From assembly GCA_018239895.1 (NCBI GenBank), contig JAFEGL010000051.1, positions 1 through 41,635 on the forward strand: a stretch of DNA of 41,635 bases, read 5' to 3'. Positions 1 through 7,802 of the stretch are shown piece by piece. The translations under genes and the position numbers were made by a program. This stretch comes from Verrucomicrobiota bacterium (GTDB taxonomy: Bacteria; Chlamydiota; Chlamydiia; Chlamydiales; SM23-39). Below the pieces are notes generated by a model. It had not been told where the DNA came from and ran no database searches. It saw only the letters and a program-made list of their open reading frames with translations. The stretch's first letter is position 1. Each line of letters opens with the position of its first letter.

Positions 1-17
1 AACGGCATGAAAAATGA

Positions 18-279
18 TCAGCGCAGAGGTAAAAGGAGTATAGAGAGACGCAGAGGGAAAAAGGACAAAATAGAGATAGATCGGGACCCTGCCCGGAGTT
101 AGAGAGGGGGCATTCAATCTTCCCCTTCAAAACGGGACTTGCAGGTTCTGGTTGAAAAAGCAGACTCTCGTGGGCACTCTCTCACTCCGGGCAGGGTCCC
201 GGTCTATCTCTAATTTTCTCTCTTTTCTCTATTATTTATTCCTCTGCGTCTCTCTCTACTCCTTTTACCTCTGCGCTGA
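18..279. repeat. Long imperfect inverted repeat
   Basis: The arms at about 18-108 and 177-279 are reverse complements with a few mismatches and a short insertion. Both contain a GCGCAGAGGTAAAAGGAGTA-type segment and a GGGACCCTGCCCGGAG segment. The loop (about 109-176) has no gene. There is no transposase, so the element could be a miniature inverted-repeat element or the decayed ends of a larger one. A short open frame inside the right arm is an artefact of the repeat. Confidence 0.75.
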
Positions 280-322
280 TAAAATTCAGATGCGTTCAAT
301 CTGAGAAGTTTCAAGGGACTTT

Positions 323-404
323 GCCGCCGCCGTTCCTGCTCCGTTAGGAGCTGGAACGGCGGCGGCAGGGGGCTTTGCCAGCCGCAAGCGGCTGGCAAAG
401 CCCC
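323..404. repeat. Pair of GC-rich perfect hairpins
   Basis: Two adjacent palindromes are visible. The first pairs 323-336 with 353-366 (14 bp). The second pairs 369-385 with 388-404 (17 bp, perfect, two-base loop AA). Neither is followed by a T-run on either strand, so they look like an extragenic palindromic repeat and not a terminator. Nothing else is recognisable between 405 and the RhuM remnant. Confidence 0.7.
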
Positions 405-528
405 GCGAATGAGCATGATGAGTAAGCCAATCGATTATGCTCACAAATGACAAATGTCGATTTTGAGCATAATTATATCTTGGTCATGAGTCTGCAAAAT
501 TTTCTTTTTCTGTTTTCAAGAGAACCGC

Positions 529-741
529 CTCTATCGTTTATTGTTTCATCATTTTTATGCCAGTAGGGAATTGCAAGAAGGAGCAACTTTTTCCAAAATG
601 GAAACAGTTCAGATGGAAGGGGAGCGTCAAATCACTTGTGCAATAGAAGTTTACAATTTGGATGTGGCTATTGCCGTTGGGTATCGAGTCAACTCGATAA
701 AAGCTACGCATTTTAGAATATGGGCAACCAAGATTTTCTTT
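529..741 (+). pseudogene. RhuM-family protein remnant (both ends missing)
   Basis: The plus-strand frame encodes a run very like the RhuM virulence/toxin-associated family: RELQEGATFSKMETVQMEG followed by YNLDVAIAVGYRVNSIKATH and FRIWATK. In intact RhuM proteins the pattern is YNLDxIIAVGYRVNSxxATxFRxWAT, followed by a long C-terminal region. Here the similarity stops near 741, exactly where the 3' end of the convergent Fic gene begins. An in-frame stop at 487-489 closes the reading frame upstream, and there is no good start codon or ribosome binding site. I read it as a decayed fragment. RhuM and Fic genes are often neighbours in bacterial defence or toxin loci, so the two may have arrived together. 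Confidence 0.72.
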
Positions 742-742
742 T

Positions 743-1876
743 TCATGTCCCCTCTGACAGCAGATCTAAATATTCCCAATAGCTGTAACGCTTGTCGCGG
801 CGTTTACCGGTGATTTCTTTGAGGATTTCGAGAGAGATGAGTTGCTGCATGAGTGTTTTGGCGCTTTGATAAGACGTTTTAAGGTGAGCTGCTGCATCTT
901 TGATAGAAAGGTGGGGTTTTTCAAAGAGATAATCGAGAAGAGCAATGGCGTAGGGAGTGGAGAGTTTGGCAGCAATGAGTCGCTTTTTGTGGGTCTCTTG
1001 AAGCTGGAGGGCGGTTTTAATGGTTTGTAGAGCGGAGTTACAAGTCCAAATAATGCCTTTGAGGAAGAAGGCGACCCATTGTTCATAATCGCCATTGGCT
1101 CGGACAAGATTTAGACGGTCGTAATATTCTTGGCGATACATTTTGAAATAGTAACTGAGATAGAGCGTGGGATATTGAAGAGCCTTTTTCCAATAGAGAT
1201 AGAAGGTGATCAGGAGCCTGCCTAGTCTGCCATTGCCGTCCAGAAAGGGGTGGATTGTCTCAAACTGGTAATGGACGAGTCCGCAGCTTATCAATAAAGG
1301 AATATCGGAGTTTTTGTGTAGAAAAAGCTCAAGTTTTCCCATGGCCTCTAGCGATTCTTTTGGTGGAGGTGGAATAAAAGAGGCTGTACGTGGAGTGGAA
1401 CCGGCTGGACCGATCCAGTTTTGGCTTTTTTTGAATTCGCCTGGTGTTTTTTCTTTTCCACGGACTCCTTCCAAGAGTATGGCGTGAATTTCTTTAATCA
1501 GGCGTATGCTCATAGGGAAGTCATTGAGTCTTTGCATGCCGTGGTTTAGAGCTTTGATGTAATTGACGACCTCTTCAACGTCATTCACGTTCTTCACAGG
1601 GAGTTGGTTTTCATATTCAAAAATATCCTCCAAGGAAGCTTGCGTTCCTTCGATTTGAGAGCTGAGGAGAGCTTCTTTACGAACGTACATGGCGATGATG
1701 TGGCTTAAGTTCGGCGCTAAATAGCCCATTGCGTCTAATTTTCCGATGGCGATGTTGGCGTCGGTGAGTAGGCCTTGCATTTCTCCTTCTATTCGGATCG
1801 GAGGGTCGGGGGGAAGGTCTGTTGGAATAAATGCTTTATAATGATTAGGTTGCGTAATGTATCTGCCGCTTCTCAT
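743..1876 (-). CDS. Fic-domain AMPylation-type enzyme with C-terminal winged helix
   Basis: The protein has 377 residues. The catalytic Fic motif HPFLDGNGRLGR (about residues 210-221) is complete, including the His and the anion-binding GNGR. Fic enzymes usually transfer AMP from ATP to a hydroxyl side chain of a target protein. An N-terminal SSQIEG (about 73-78) fits the (S/T)xxxE(G/N) inhibitory helix of class II Fic proteins, so the enzyme is probably auto-inhibited. The last 70 residues look like a winged helix-turn-helix, the usual layout of the long Fic family. Two ATGs are adjacent (1879 and 1876). An AAGGAG at 1882-1887 is only 2 nt from the first but 5 nt from the second, so 1876 is preferred. 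The target is unknown. The gene is convergent with a RhuM remnant. Confidence 0.92.
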   Translation of the reverse strand: MRSGRYITQPNHYKAFIPTDLPPDPPIRIEGEMQGLLTDANIAIGKLDAMGYLAPNLSHIIAMYVRKEALLSSQIEGTQASLEDIFEYENQLPVKNVNDVEEVVNYIKALNHGMQRLNDFPMSIRLIKEIHAILLEGVRGKEKTPGEFKKSQNWIGPAGSTPRTASFIPPPPKESLEAMGKLELFLHKNSDIPLLISCGLVHYQFETIHPFLDGNGRLGRLLITFYLYWKKALQYPTLYLSYYFKMYRQEYYDRLNLVRANGDYEQWVAFFLKGIIWTCNSALQTIKTALQLQETHKKRLIAAKLSTPYAIALLDYLFEKPHLSIKDAAAHLKTSYQSAKTLMQQLISLEILKEITGKRRDKRYSYWEYLDLLSEGT

Positions 1877-2108
1877 CATGACTCCTTATTCAAGCCTCTG
1901 TGAATAACGGCTTGAAATATGAGGTGTTATTCAAGTTTTCTTCAATAAGAGTACCATGAAGGGGCTTGGTATTCAAGTCTTCTTTAACGGAATATAATAT
2001 AGGAATGGAGGAGAGGGGCTGGTCAGGGGTGATTTTAGGCCGACTGTACATACTCCTCTTCAGAGTTCGGCGATGCCCCCCTTCTGCTGCCAATGGCAGC
2101 AGGAGGGG
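1877..2108. other. Non-coding gap with GC-rich hairpin
   Basis: No convincing gene is present; a 67-codon minus-strand frame has no recognisable content. A hairpin pairs 2076-2091 with 2095-2108 with one mismatch. Two imperfect direct copies of a TATTCAAGTnTTCTT sequence lie near 1926-1943 and 1970-1988. The AAGGAG upstream of the Fic gene lies at the left end. Confidence 0.5.
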
Positions 2109-2114
2109 AGCTAT

Positions 2115-2146
2115 AAAAAAACCGTAGGTGGGGAACCCACCTACGG
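2115..2146 (-). terminator. Rho-independent terminator of the T3S-like operon
   Basis: Read on the minus strand, an 11-bp GC-rich stem (2136-2146 with 2122-2132, three-base loop) is followed by seven Ts (2115-2121). It lies 30 nt beyond the stop of the last gene of the minus-strand operon. Confidence 0.92.
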
Positions 2147-2175
2147 CCAGGAAGAGAAAAAACGAGGAGAGATTT

Positions 2176-2793
2176 TTACTTAGTAGTCTTTGCGTTGAGA
2201 TTCTGGAAAATCGACAGGAACGACTTCATCATCTCGTAGTCGGAGACGACAGTTTTGTTGAAATCGCTGATCGATTGGTTCCAGGTGTTGACCGGTCTCT
2301 GCGCGGCTGAGGTCTTGTTTTGGCCTGCGATCTGGTCGTTGGTGTATTGCTCATGGAAATTATCGAGGTATTCGCTGATGTTCTTGTGGGGGCTGCCGCC
2401 GTTGTGCTGCCACCAGTCTAGAAAGGAGATGATATCGAAAAAATTATTGGGATCAAAACTCAATCCGGCCGAGGCGCCATATTTATAGAGCCACTGTTGC
2501 GCCGCATGAAAGGAATCGTGGTCGTTCGGATCGTTGGGATCCACGGGCGCTCCATTGTCGTTCGGATCGCCGGCCCATTCGTTGACGAAATTTTGCTGGT
2601 TTTGCGCGTCCTGAGCTAATTGTTGGCTCATCGCCTGGGAAATCGCGGTGAGGGCGTTGGCCATCATCGTCATGAGGAAGAAGGTGACGTCGAAAATCAA
2701 ACCGTTGGTCGCATCGGCGAATTGGATCTGCCCTTTGAGAGCCAGCTTGGCCCCGAGAGGGGGGAGTGCATGCTGAGTGGGTTGAACAGACAT
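2176..2793 (-). CDS. Secreted-protein-like, last gene of T3S-like operon
   Basis: 205 residues; no named family recognised. The N-terminus is polar without a signal peptide. A moderately hydrophobic helix follows at about 31-50 (GLIFDVTFFLMTMMANALTA), then a Gln-rich stretch, an Asp/Asn/Pro-rich loop (about 74-92) with DPNDNG and DPNDPND, an aromatic central part (FFDIISFLDWW) and a helical tail ending FQNLNAKTTK. The tail is loosely like that of the 151-residue protein of the same operon. The start has AAAGG with the context AAAGGTAAAAATATG, identical to that of the 151-residue gene. A 46-nt gap holding a hairpin separates it from the preceding gene, so it may be expressed at a lower level. 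The context suggests a T3S substrate or translocon accessory protein; the role is inferred only. Confidence 0.8.
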   Translation of the reverse strand: MSVQPTQHALPPLGAKLALKGQIQFADATNGLIFDVTFFLMTMMANALTAISQAMSQQLAQDAQNQQNFVNEWAGDPNDNGAPVDPNDPNDHDSFHAAQQWLYKYGASAGLSFDPNNFFDIISFLDWWQHNGGSPHKNISEYLDNFHEQYTNDQIAGQNKTSAAQRPVNTWNQSISDFNKTVVSDYEMMKSFLSIFQNLNAKTTK

Positions 2794-2796
2794 ATT

Positions 2797-2833
2797 TTTA
2801 CCTTTTTTAAAAGCCGCAGCTTTTGGCTGCGGC
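2797..2833 (-). promoter_or_regulatory. Intra-operon hairpin, possible attenuator
   Basis: Between the 298- and 205-residue genes, 2813-2820 (GCCGCAGC) pairs with 2826-2833. On the minus strand the stem is followed by TTTTAAAAAA and then by the AAAGG ribosome site of the next gene. It could partly terminate transcription or stabilise the upstream message. Confidence 0.5.
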
Positions 2834-2839
2834 GCACTA

Positions 2840-3736
2840 TTATCCGCGGCGCTGGAACTGGGCGTCGTCGTTTTTGATCAGGTTTTGCTGCGCTTGTTTG
2901 TACGATTCGTAGAGAGTCGAAAACTGCTGCTGCAAATTGTTCTGGGCCGTAGTCACAAACTGGAGAATCACTTTTTGTTTCTCGTAAGCGGCCTGGTCCA
3001 TCTGGTAGGCCGAAGCGGCCCCTTGTGCGCTCCCCTTCGTCAGCCCCGTGAGGGTCGTGCCGAGCGTTCGGAAGTTAGCCATTTTCGCACTTCTCTCATC
3101 TTGCGCGGTCCGGAGATTGTCTCTGGCTTCTTTGCGCACTGAAGAGAGGTTGGCGAGAGCGTCAGCTTTTTCTTCTTTCGTGAGTGTGCCGAGGAGGGTT
3201 CTTTCGTCAGCTGTAAGAGGCCTTTTGAATTCGGACCCTTTCCCGTGCTTGAGCTTGTTGACAAGTGTTGTTTTTTGGTTGTTCGCTTCGTCAGGTGAAA
3301 TGGCTTTGTCGTTTGCAAAGGCCTGCAGCGCGGCTTCCCGCTCTTCTGCGCTCGCCTCTCTGTTGACCAGAGCGCCGTTGCCATTGGCTGGGCGGAGAGT
3401 CGTCTCTGCATCGCCGACGTTTTCGATGATCGAGTTTTGTTCTTTGATGACAGCGCCTTGTCCGCCGCCAAAAGTTCCGTAGGCTTCAGCTGCGCCGCCC
3501 ACTCCGCTGCCGATCGCTTCGCCGATCGCAGAGGCTTGGGTGCTCATCGCCATTTTCACTTGCGCGTCGTGGGCTGCGTCGCCTTCCGCTTGTGCGGCAG
3601 CGGCGCCGACAGTTACGCCTTGCTGCATGGTTTGGCTCTCCCAAAACAGGAGAAGCTGGTACATTTCCGACAGTTCCATAGAGGTGGCATTGTTTGTCGC
3701 CCCTGGACCGATCGATATTTTGTTGAGGTCTGACAT
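2840..3736 (-). CDS. Putative minor translocator / secreted protein (CopD position)
   Basis: 298 residues, rich in Ala, Gln and charged residues and largely helical. A weakly hydrophobic Gly/Ala segment (about 70-95, AIGSGVGGAAEAYGTFGGGQ) is the only candidate membrane patch. The C-terminal part, from about 215, reads as a long amphipathic or coiled-coil helix with many Gln and Ser. There is no signal peptide. It lies immediately after the CopB-like gene (13-nt gap, AAAGG before the ATG), the position copD occupies in chlamydial translocator operons. The composition suits a minor T3S translocator (SctB/IpaC type), but I see no diagnostic motif. It could equally be another secreted protein. 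Confidence 0.7.
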   Translation of the reverse strand: MSDLNKISIGPGATNNATSMELSEMYQLLLFWESQTMQQGVTVGAAAAQAEGDAAHDAQVKMAMSTQASAIGEAIGSGVGGAAEAYGTFGGGQGAVIKEQNSIIENVGDAETTLRPANGNGALVNREASAEEREAALQAFANDKAISPDEANNQKTTLVNKLKHGKGSEFKRPLTADERTLLGTLTKEEKADALANLSSVRKEARDNLRTAQDERSAKMANFRTLGTTLTGLTKGSAQGAASAYQMDQAAYEKQKVILQFVTTAQNNLQQQFSTLYESYKQAQQNLIKNDDAQFQRRG

Positions 3737-3749
3737 ATAAATCCTTTTA

Positions 3750-5675
3750 TTATGCTTTTAGTGCTTGCGCAGCGGCTGCTTCCGCTTCGGCGAGGTCGGC
3801 GAAGAGGCTGTTCCACTGGATAAAATCGTCGTTCTCTCCATCTTGCCAAGCAGAGCTCTGTTTCATTTGAGAGTCCCACATTTTGGCGAGGAGCGTTAAG
3901 ACCGTGAAGTTCTTCATCGGGACGGCCATCTCTTCTTGGATTTGCCCTTTCTTGTAGTTGATCATTCCTGTTCCGATGCCCATACCGGCTGAAGCGAGGT
4001 TCAGCACAGAGGTGATCTTCAGTAAGATCTGAGTGATCGTCTCTTGAAGCTGGGGGGTGAGTTTGGAGAGGATACTTGTCCCTGGAGAGGTAAGCCCTGC
4101 TTGCATATCCATGCTCCCTTTGTAGGCTGCTAAGATCGCAAGGATCGCTGTGATGACGGCGAAGACGATCGTGAGGATCTCTTTCGTTTTGTCATCGTTG
4201 GCCAGCTGGGCGGCGTTGTTGAGCGGATTGAGGGTCGAACCGACCATTGCAACCCGGCTCCAATTGAGCGGAATCCGTTTTGTGGCAGGCGCTGCTTTGG
4301 AAGCGGCCTGTTCGGCGTCGTCGGCTAGTTTCGTATCGAGACCGGCGTCTTTTGCGGCTGCTTTCGCCTCTTTGGCGGCTGTTTCGGCATCTTTCAAGGC
4401 AACTTGGGCCTCTTTTTCGGCCTCTTTGAACTCTTTCGAGGTCTTGCCGGCCTGTTCGCCGATTTTAGACGCGTTCGACACTTTCTCAGATGCCTGAGCC
4501 GCTTTTTCGGCTGCGGTGGAGGCTTTTTCAGCCGCTTGGGAGGCCTTTTCGGCGGTGGCTGCCGCTTTCTCTGCATTGGTTGCAGCGGTAGCTGATGCTT
4601 CAGCGGCGGCCTGGTCTCCAGGCGATGCGGCGGCGGCGCCCGCTTTTTCTGCAGCTTCCGCCGCAGCTTTCTCGGCGGCTTGGGCAGCTTCAGCGGCCGC
4701 TTTTTCAGCTGCCTCGGCGGCGGCTTCGCCCGCTTTTGCCGAAGCTTGCGCGGCGGCTTCTTCAGGGGCGGCGGTGCCGCAAGAGGCGAGGGAGAGGACG
4801 ATGGTGATCCCGATCTTCAAGATCAGATCGCCGACAGCGCTTCCGGTCCAATTTTGAGGGATAGCCCCTTCCATTTCGCCGATCTGGACGCCGACCATGG
4901 CCAGCATGAGGGCAGAGCCGACTGGATCGACAGGAGCGGTGACGACAGCGACAACGATCTGGATGGCGAGCATGATCCAGCCAAAAATGCCGGCCTCTTT
5001 TTTCGCCTCTTCCATCGCGTCGATCTGACCTCTGATGTCAGCCAGCTGCGATTGGGTAGCAATCATCTCGTTCTTGCCCATTTTCGTTTCGTTTTCGCTG
5101 TTCTTCATCATGAAGGCGCCGATGGCGATCTCGAGAGCCACCATGATGATGGTCAGCTCGACGAGGGCGTTCATCGCGTCGCCTTTGCTATTGTCGGTAG
5201 AAGGGGTCTGAGGCTTTGTAGCGGAGAGTTGTTGTAAGATCGTATTCGCTGTAGAGAGCAGGGTCGAGGTCGATTTTTTCGAGGGAGTCGATGCGGAGAG
5301 GGTGTCGGTGAGCTCGGAGATCATCTTTTGGACTTCTTGATAGAGATCGTTCAGAGGGTCTTTCGGATTGGAGGGGGGAGCGATTGCTTTCAGTTGGGTC
5401 AAAAGGGTCAGGGCGGTCTGGCCAAGTTCTGTATTTGCTTCGCTGGTGTCGGTTCCGGAGAGGAGAGATTGGAGGACGGAGGTCAATTGAGAAAGATCAG
5501 AGGACAAATCATCGACCGTGGGAGATACGGTGCGAGGGAGAGAACTTGTCCTCTGAGGAGCTGGTTTTGAAAAAGAAGGGGTGTCAGGAGTGTTTTCCCG
5601 CTTTACGATGGAAAGGGCGGGCAAACTGAGGGGCGTCACTGGAGACGACGCTACCGATTTAATTTCTGGAGCCAT
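3750..5675 (-). CDS. CopB-like T3S translocator with Ala-rich array
   Basis: 641 residues. The Ser/Thr/Pro-rich N-terminus (1-60) lacks a signal peptide, as in T3S substrates. Predicted helices occupy 60-155. Hydrophobic segments fall at about 168-190, 229-246, 252-266, 282-299, 499-517 and 545-572. Between the fourth and fifth lies a striking Ala/Glu/Lys array (about 301-465) of AAEKA-type repeats. A tail with MKNFTVLTLLAKMWDSQMK recalls, from memory, the C-terminus of chlamydial CopB. The paired hydrophobic regions separated by coiled coil match the SctE (IpaB/YopB/CopB) pore-forming translocator plan. It is the third gene of the operon, 9 nt after the preceding stop. No TPR chaperone gene (LcrH/SycD), usual beside such genes, is in the window. 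An alternative reading is a membrane-active effector. Confidence 0.72.
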   Translation of the reverse strand: MAPEIKSVASSPVTPLSLPALSIVKRENTPDTPSFSKPAPQRTSSLPRTVSPTVDDLSSDLSQLTSVLQSLLSGTDTSEANTELGQTALTLLTQLKAIAPPSNPKDPLNDLYQEVQKMISELTDTLSASTPSKKSTSTLLSTANTILQQLSATKPQTPSTDNSKGDAMNALVELTIIMVALEIAIGAFMMKNSENETKMGKNEMIATQSQLADIRGQIDAMEEAKKEAGIFGWIMLAIQIVVAVVTAPVDPVGSALMLAMVGVQIGEMEGAIPQNWTGSAVGDLILKIGITIVLSLASCGTAAPEEAAAQASAKAGEAAAEAAEKAAAEAAQAAEKAAAEAAEKAGAAAASPGDQAAAEASATAATNAEKAAATAEKASQAAEKASTAAEKAAQASEKVSNASKIGEQAGKTSKEFKEAEKEAQVALKDAETAAKEAKAAAKDAGLDTKLADDAEQAASKAAPATKRIPLNWSRVAMVGSTLNPLNNAAQLANDDKTKEILTIVFAVITAILAILAAYKGSMDMQAGLTSPGTSILSKLTPQLQETITQILLKITSVLNLASAGMGIGTGMINYKKGQIQEEMAVPMKNFTVLTLLAKMWDSQMKQSSAWQDGENDDFIQWNSLFADLAEAEAAAAQALKA

Positions 5676-5684
5676 ATGATTGCC

Positions 5685-6140
5685 TTATTTTGAATTTGTA
5701 TTTTGCGGGATGGTTTGGATCGTTTGGATCATCTGGAAAGCTGTGTCGGTCGAACTGGAATTGTCTTTCGTCAGCTGATTAAACTGATCCAATTGCCTTT
5801 GCGGCGCCTGCATTTTTTGCTGGTCGGCTGTCTGGACGTTGCTATAATTTTCTTCCCAATAGGGTAAGTAGTCGTTGCCAATATTTTTCTGAACTATAGC
5901 AGCCGCATTGCTTAAGTCTGAGTTCATGGTATTGCCCAAATACTGCAAAAGGCTTCCTATTTTAGAGAGGACTTTATCCTCGGCAGACTGGAGCTCGTAG
6001 TTCGACAGAATGTTATTGACCAAAGCCATGAAAGAATTGATCCAGTTGTTGAGAAAACTGGCGTCTTTGTGGCTGGTTGTCTTTGCTGAATGGACGGCAG
6101 CTGTGGCCGCATGAGCTGTATGATCTGTATTGATTGTCAT
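5685..6140 (-). CDS. Small secreted-protein-like, T3S-like operon gene 2
   Basis: 151 residues from the ATG at 6140. This start is chosen because AAAGG (6148-6152) precedes it with the same AAAGGTAAAAATATG context as the last gene of the operon. A longer frame to 6194 would overlap the preceding gene and lacks a site. The N-terminus is rich in Thr, Ala and His. The rest is a helical protein rich in Asn, Gln and Ser, with no membrane segment or Cys. The tail is FQMIQTIQTIPQNTNSK. No known family is recognised. Ten bases separate it from the stop of gene 1. Size and composition suit a small T3S substrate or a translocon partner. Confidence 0.75.
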   Translation of the reverse strand: MTINTDHTAHAATAAVHSAKTTSHKDASFLNNWINSFMALVNNILSNYELQSAEDKVLSKIGSLLQYLGNTMNSDLSNAAAIVQKNIGNDYLPYWEENYSNVQTADQQKMQAPQRQLDQFNQLTKDNSSSTDTAFQMIQTIQTIPQNTNSK

Positions 6141-6150
6141 ATTTTTACCT

Positions 6151-7716
6151 TTATGGAATCTGGTTTTTAACGGCGGTGCTTTCCTGCGCCACAAATCCCG
6201 AGCTTGAGTCGTTCAATCCCGTATTCATGACGTTGACCACCTGATTGTCTTTTTGTGTTACTCCAGATGTTAGAGTTCCGATGGTTTGCGACCTATCGGT
6301 CATTGTTTTCGAAAGGGTGTTGAAGAAGTCGAAAACTGAGCTTGTCGTGTCGGCGCCGATTGTGTTTAAGACGGCAGAGGCGTCGCCATTGTTGTCAAAC
6401 GCTTGGCGGATGGTCGATTGGCCAGAAACGGGCGCGTCCAAAATCCCGTTGATGGTGTCGGAGAGGGTTTTATAAAAGCTCGAGTCGGTGTAGGAAGATT
6501 TATTGGTTGCATCGGCGAGGATATCCATGAGGTGCTGAACCCAGAGGTGGGCCGAATCTTTCGTAAACCCGCCCGTTGTCAATTGAGTGATCAAACTCGC
6601 AACATCATTCGTCCCTTTCGATAAAAAGTCGGTCGACATGCCGAGTCCTCCAAGCTGCGTCTGATAGGCGCCGTCTTTCCCCATGCCGAGCATGATAAAG
6701 AGGAGGATCAAAAGGAGAGTCGGATCTTTGATTTTTTGGATCAATTCTACGAATTGCGCAACGAAGGCAGCATTGATAATATCGTTGATGTTTATCGGGT
6801 CGTTCGCTTGTGTGCCGGGGAGTCCGCCCGAGAGATATTGGCCGGCCAATCCATTGAGCACTTGCATCCAGCCGGCCGCTCCATGTCCATCGGAATTCCA
6901 ACCTGTTGGGCAGCAGTAGAAGATCGAGTCGGCTGGCTGAGTCGGCAACCGGTAAAAAAGGATCGTTCTCCCTGTAGCGGGGTCTGTGTACGAGTAGTTG
7001 TGCGTTAAATCTTGGAAGTACTTATTTCCTCCGTCGGCCAAGATGAGATCAATCTGGGAAACCATCGATCCGGCGATCGGATCTTGATCGGTGAGCCCCA
7101 TAGCGTCGAATTGGTCCTTGAGCTGCATGGCGAAGGCGAGACCCGCTGTGTTGGCTTGATCGAGAGTGCCGCCATTGGCGAGGACATTTCCCCACGCCTG
7201 CATCACGAGGAGGTTGACCACTTGGGACATGAAAGAATTGCCTGTAGTACTCTGGATGAATCCATTGCCGAGGACAGATTGGATTTGTGGATTGTTGGCC
7301 AGATCGGGGTTCGAAGCGATGTTGCCGATCAACATGACCAGCTTTGGCCAGAGAATCCCTGAGTTGCCGCTATATTGCTTCAGCGAGTGGATCATCCCGA
7401 ATAGATCTTGTAAGATTCCGTGTCCGCCAAAGGGGTCGACAAGAGGGCGGAGAGTCCCATCGGGATTGTAGATATCGGGATTGAAGTTGAACGCTGGATC
7501 GCTCGGATCGCCGTCGTCAGGCCAGTTGACCGTTGGCCAAGGGTTGTCGCTTGCGCTCAGATGAGGAGCCGAGCCTCTTGCAACCAAATGGTGGAAGCCG
7601 GCCGCTGCGGTGGAGAGAAAATGGGCATGTGCAACGGTGAGATTTTTCGACCGATCCAAATTCAGATCCACAGTCTCGTCGAAGGAAATGGGGGAACTTA
7701 CTCTTTCTATAACCAT
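6151..7716 (-). CDS. Large secreted-protein-like, first gene of T3S-like operon
   Basis: 521 residues, family not recognised. The N-terminus (1-55) has no signal peptide. An Asp/Pro/Asn-rich loop (about 56-95) recalls the loop in the last gene of the operon. The middle is helical with many Asn, Gln and Gly. One clearly hydrophobic stretch lies at about 332-346 (PTLLLILLFIMLGMG), followed by GKDGA. The C-terminal third is Ser/Thr/Asn-rich. A segment near 278-298 (HGAAGWMQVLNGLAGQYLSG) loosely matches the conserved HxxGWxDAxN region of the module family at 10224-16094. The start is supported by AAAGAG just upstream. The gene is preceded by a TTGAAA box and a TAAC-N3-GTTA palindrome and leads the five-gene operon. 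Confidence 0.78.
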   Translation of the reverse strand: MVIERVSSPISFDETVDLNLDRSKNLTVAHAHFLSTAAAGFHHLVARGSAPHLSASDNPWPTVNWPDDGDPSDPAFNFNPDIYNPDGTLRPLVDPFGGHGILQDLFGMIHSLKQYSGNSGILWPKLVMLIGNIASNPDLANNPQIQSVLGNGFIQSTTGNSFMSQVVNLLVMQAWGNVLANGGTLDQANTAGLAFAMQLKDQFDAMGLTDQDPIAGSMVSQIDLILADGGNKYFQDLTHNYSYTDPATGRTILFYRLPTQPADSIFYCCPTGWNSDGHGAAGWMQVLNGLAGQYLSGGLPGTQANDPININDIINAAFVAQFVELIQKIKDPTLLLILLFIMLGMGKDGAYQTQLGGLGMSTDFLSKGTNDVASLITQLTTGGFTKDSAHLWVQHLMDILADATNKSSYTDSSFYKTLSDTINGILDAPVSGQSTIRQAFDNNGDASAVLNTIGADTTSSVFDFFNTLSKTMTDRSQTIGTLTSGVTQKDNQVVNVMNTGLNDSSSGFVAQESTAVKNQIP

Positions 7717-7745
7717 GTTTCTCTTTATTATTTTATGTTTTAAAG

Positions 7746-7756
7746 TAACGTTGTTA
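7746..7756. promoter_or_regulatory. TAAC-N3-GTTA palindrome in T3S-like operon promoter
   Basis: TAACGTTGTTA lies 29 nt upstream of the operon start codon, directly after a minus-strand TTGAAA (7757-7762) that could be a -35 box. A likely -10 is an AT-rich CATAAAAT near 7730-7737. An operator here would sit in the promoter spacer. The same palindrome recurs at 10180, 11710 and 37419. Confidence 0.55.
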
Positions 7757-7771
7757 TTTCAAAAGGCAAAA

Positions 7772-7800
7772 AAAATCGGCACAAAATAGTGCCGATTTTT
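7772..7800. terminator. Bidirectional-type terminator hairpin
   Basis: An AAAATCGGCAC (7772-7782) pairs with GTGCCGATTTT, with a six-base AAAATA loop. On the minus strand it follows the stop at 7803 directly and ends in a run of Ts. It separates the 135-residue gene from the T3S-like operon promoter. Confidence 0.88.
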
Positions 7801-7802
7801 TA

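Noticed and set aside
210..416. 68-codon minus-strand frame
   Set aside because: Composed of the inverted repeat and the GC-rich hairpins; no start site and no protein-like sequence.
1890..2093. 67-codon minus-strand frame upstream of the Fic gene
   Set aside because: Runs through a hairpin and a direct repeat, no ribosome site, no known motif.
4404..5237. Several plus-strand frames opposite the CopB-like gene
   Set aside because: They mirror the Ala/Glu/Lys repeats and the low-complexity coding of the minus-strand gene.
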